From Thermoanaerobaculales bacterium (GTDB taxonomy: Bacteria > Acidobacteriota > Thermoanaerobaculia > Thermoanaerobaculales > Sulfomarinibacteraceae): a DNA stretch of 46,714 nt. The position numbers were made by a program, and so were the translations under genes. The number at the start of each line of letters is the position of its first letter. Positions within the stretch are counted from its first letter, which is position 1. Positions 46,431 through 46,714 of this stretch are shown one piece after another. The stretch covers positions 1-46,714 of the forward strand of contig JAIOSJ010000090.1 of assembly GCA_021107705.1 (NCBI GenBank), given 5' to 3'. Under the pieces are notes generated by a model. It did not search any database. It was given only the letters and a program-made list of their open reading frames with translations, and was not told the DNA's origin.

Positions 46431-46714
46431 CGTCAACGACAGGAAGACCGGGACTACCAGAGGAAGATTGATAGTCTGGACGAGGAACTCAGTAAATGGG
46501 CGTTGAATGCATGTGCACGGGGAGATCTTGTTCCAGGCAAGGCCGGCGAATGAGTGCGAGAAGCAACTTTGTTAACTTTGTTTCTCCTGGCACCGATGCG
46601 ACTCTCTCCTTGTCGGCGCATGGCACCGGATCATCTGCCCGTTTGTTGATCCTAGTCCCAACTCAAAACCTCAATGAACTCGGCCACGACTCGGACTGAG
46701 TCTTCGTCATCACA

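Overview
46.7-kb high-GC bacterial chromosomal window. The gene content (CarboxypepD_reg/Oar-like TonB receptors, sulfatase-TPR fusion, BNR-repeat protein, oligoendopeptidase F, S9 prolyl oligopeptidase) looks Acidobacteriota-like, but that is inference only. Housekeeping anchors are ispH, aroC, aroB, dnaB, radA and an EF-P paralogue. They sit among many secreted hydrolases (C1, M28, M3B, S9A, 5'-nucleotidase, alpha/beta hydrolases) and three TonB-dependent receptors. Main points for follow-up: (i) three unrelated secreted proteins end in the same 19-residue C-terminal motif, LFxD[GD]FExG[DN]TxxW[ST]xxx-stop, with fixed distance to the stop and no trailing TM helix. (ii) Two AAA/DUF4143 ATPase-nuclease-like genes 27 kb apart share an apparently leaderless promoter layout (CATAAT-N6-ATGAAC) overlapped by perfect but different inverted repeats; one is divergent from an untracked 57-aa ORF. 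(iii) Several interspersed palindromic repeat families occur, one of which seems to supply the only start codons of a secreted-protein gene. (iv) There are many gene-decay scars: a sulfatase-TPR gene with an amber at codon 4, an internal deletion and a frameshift; a TonB receptor broken by one nucleotide; a probable MlaE::MlaD fusion scar between dnaB and radA; and a decayed DUF3089 duplicate. (v) The EF-P gene carries an EfpL/YeiP-type loop. No tRNA, rRNA or CRISPR was recognised. No homology search was run; family calls are from recognised motifs.
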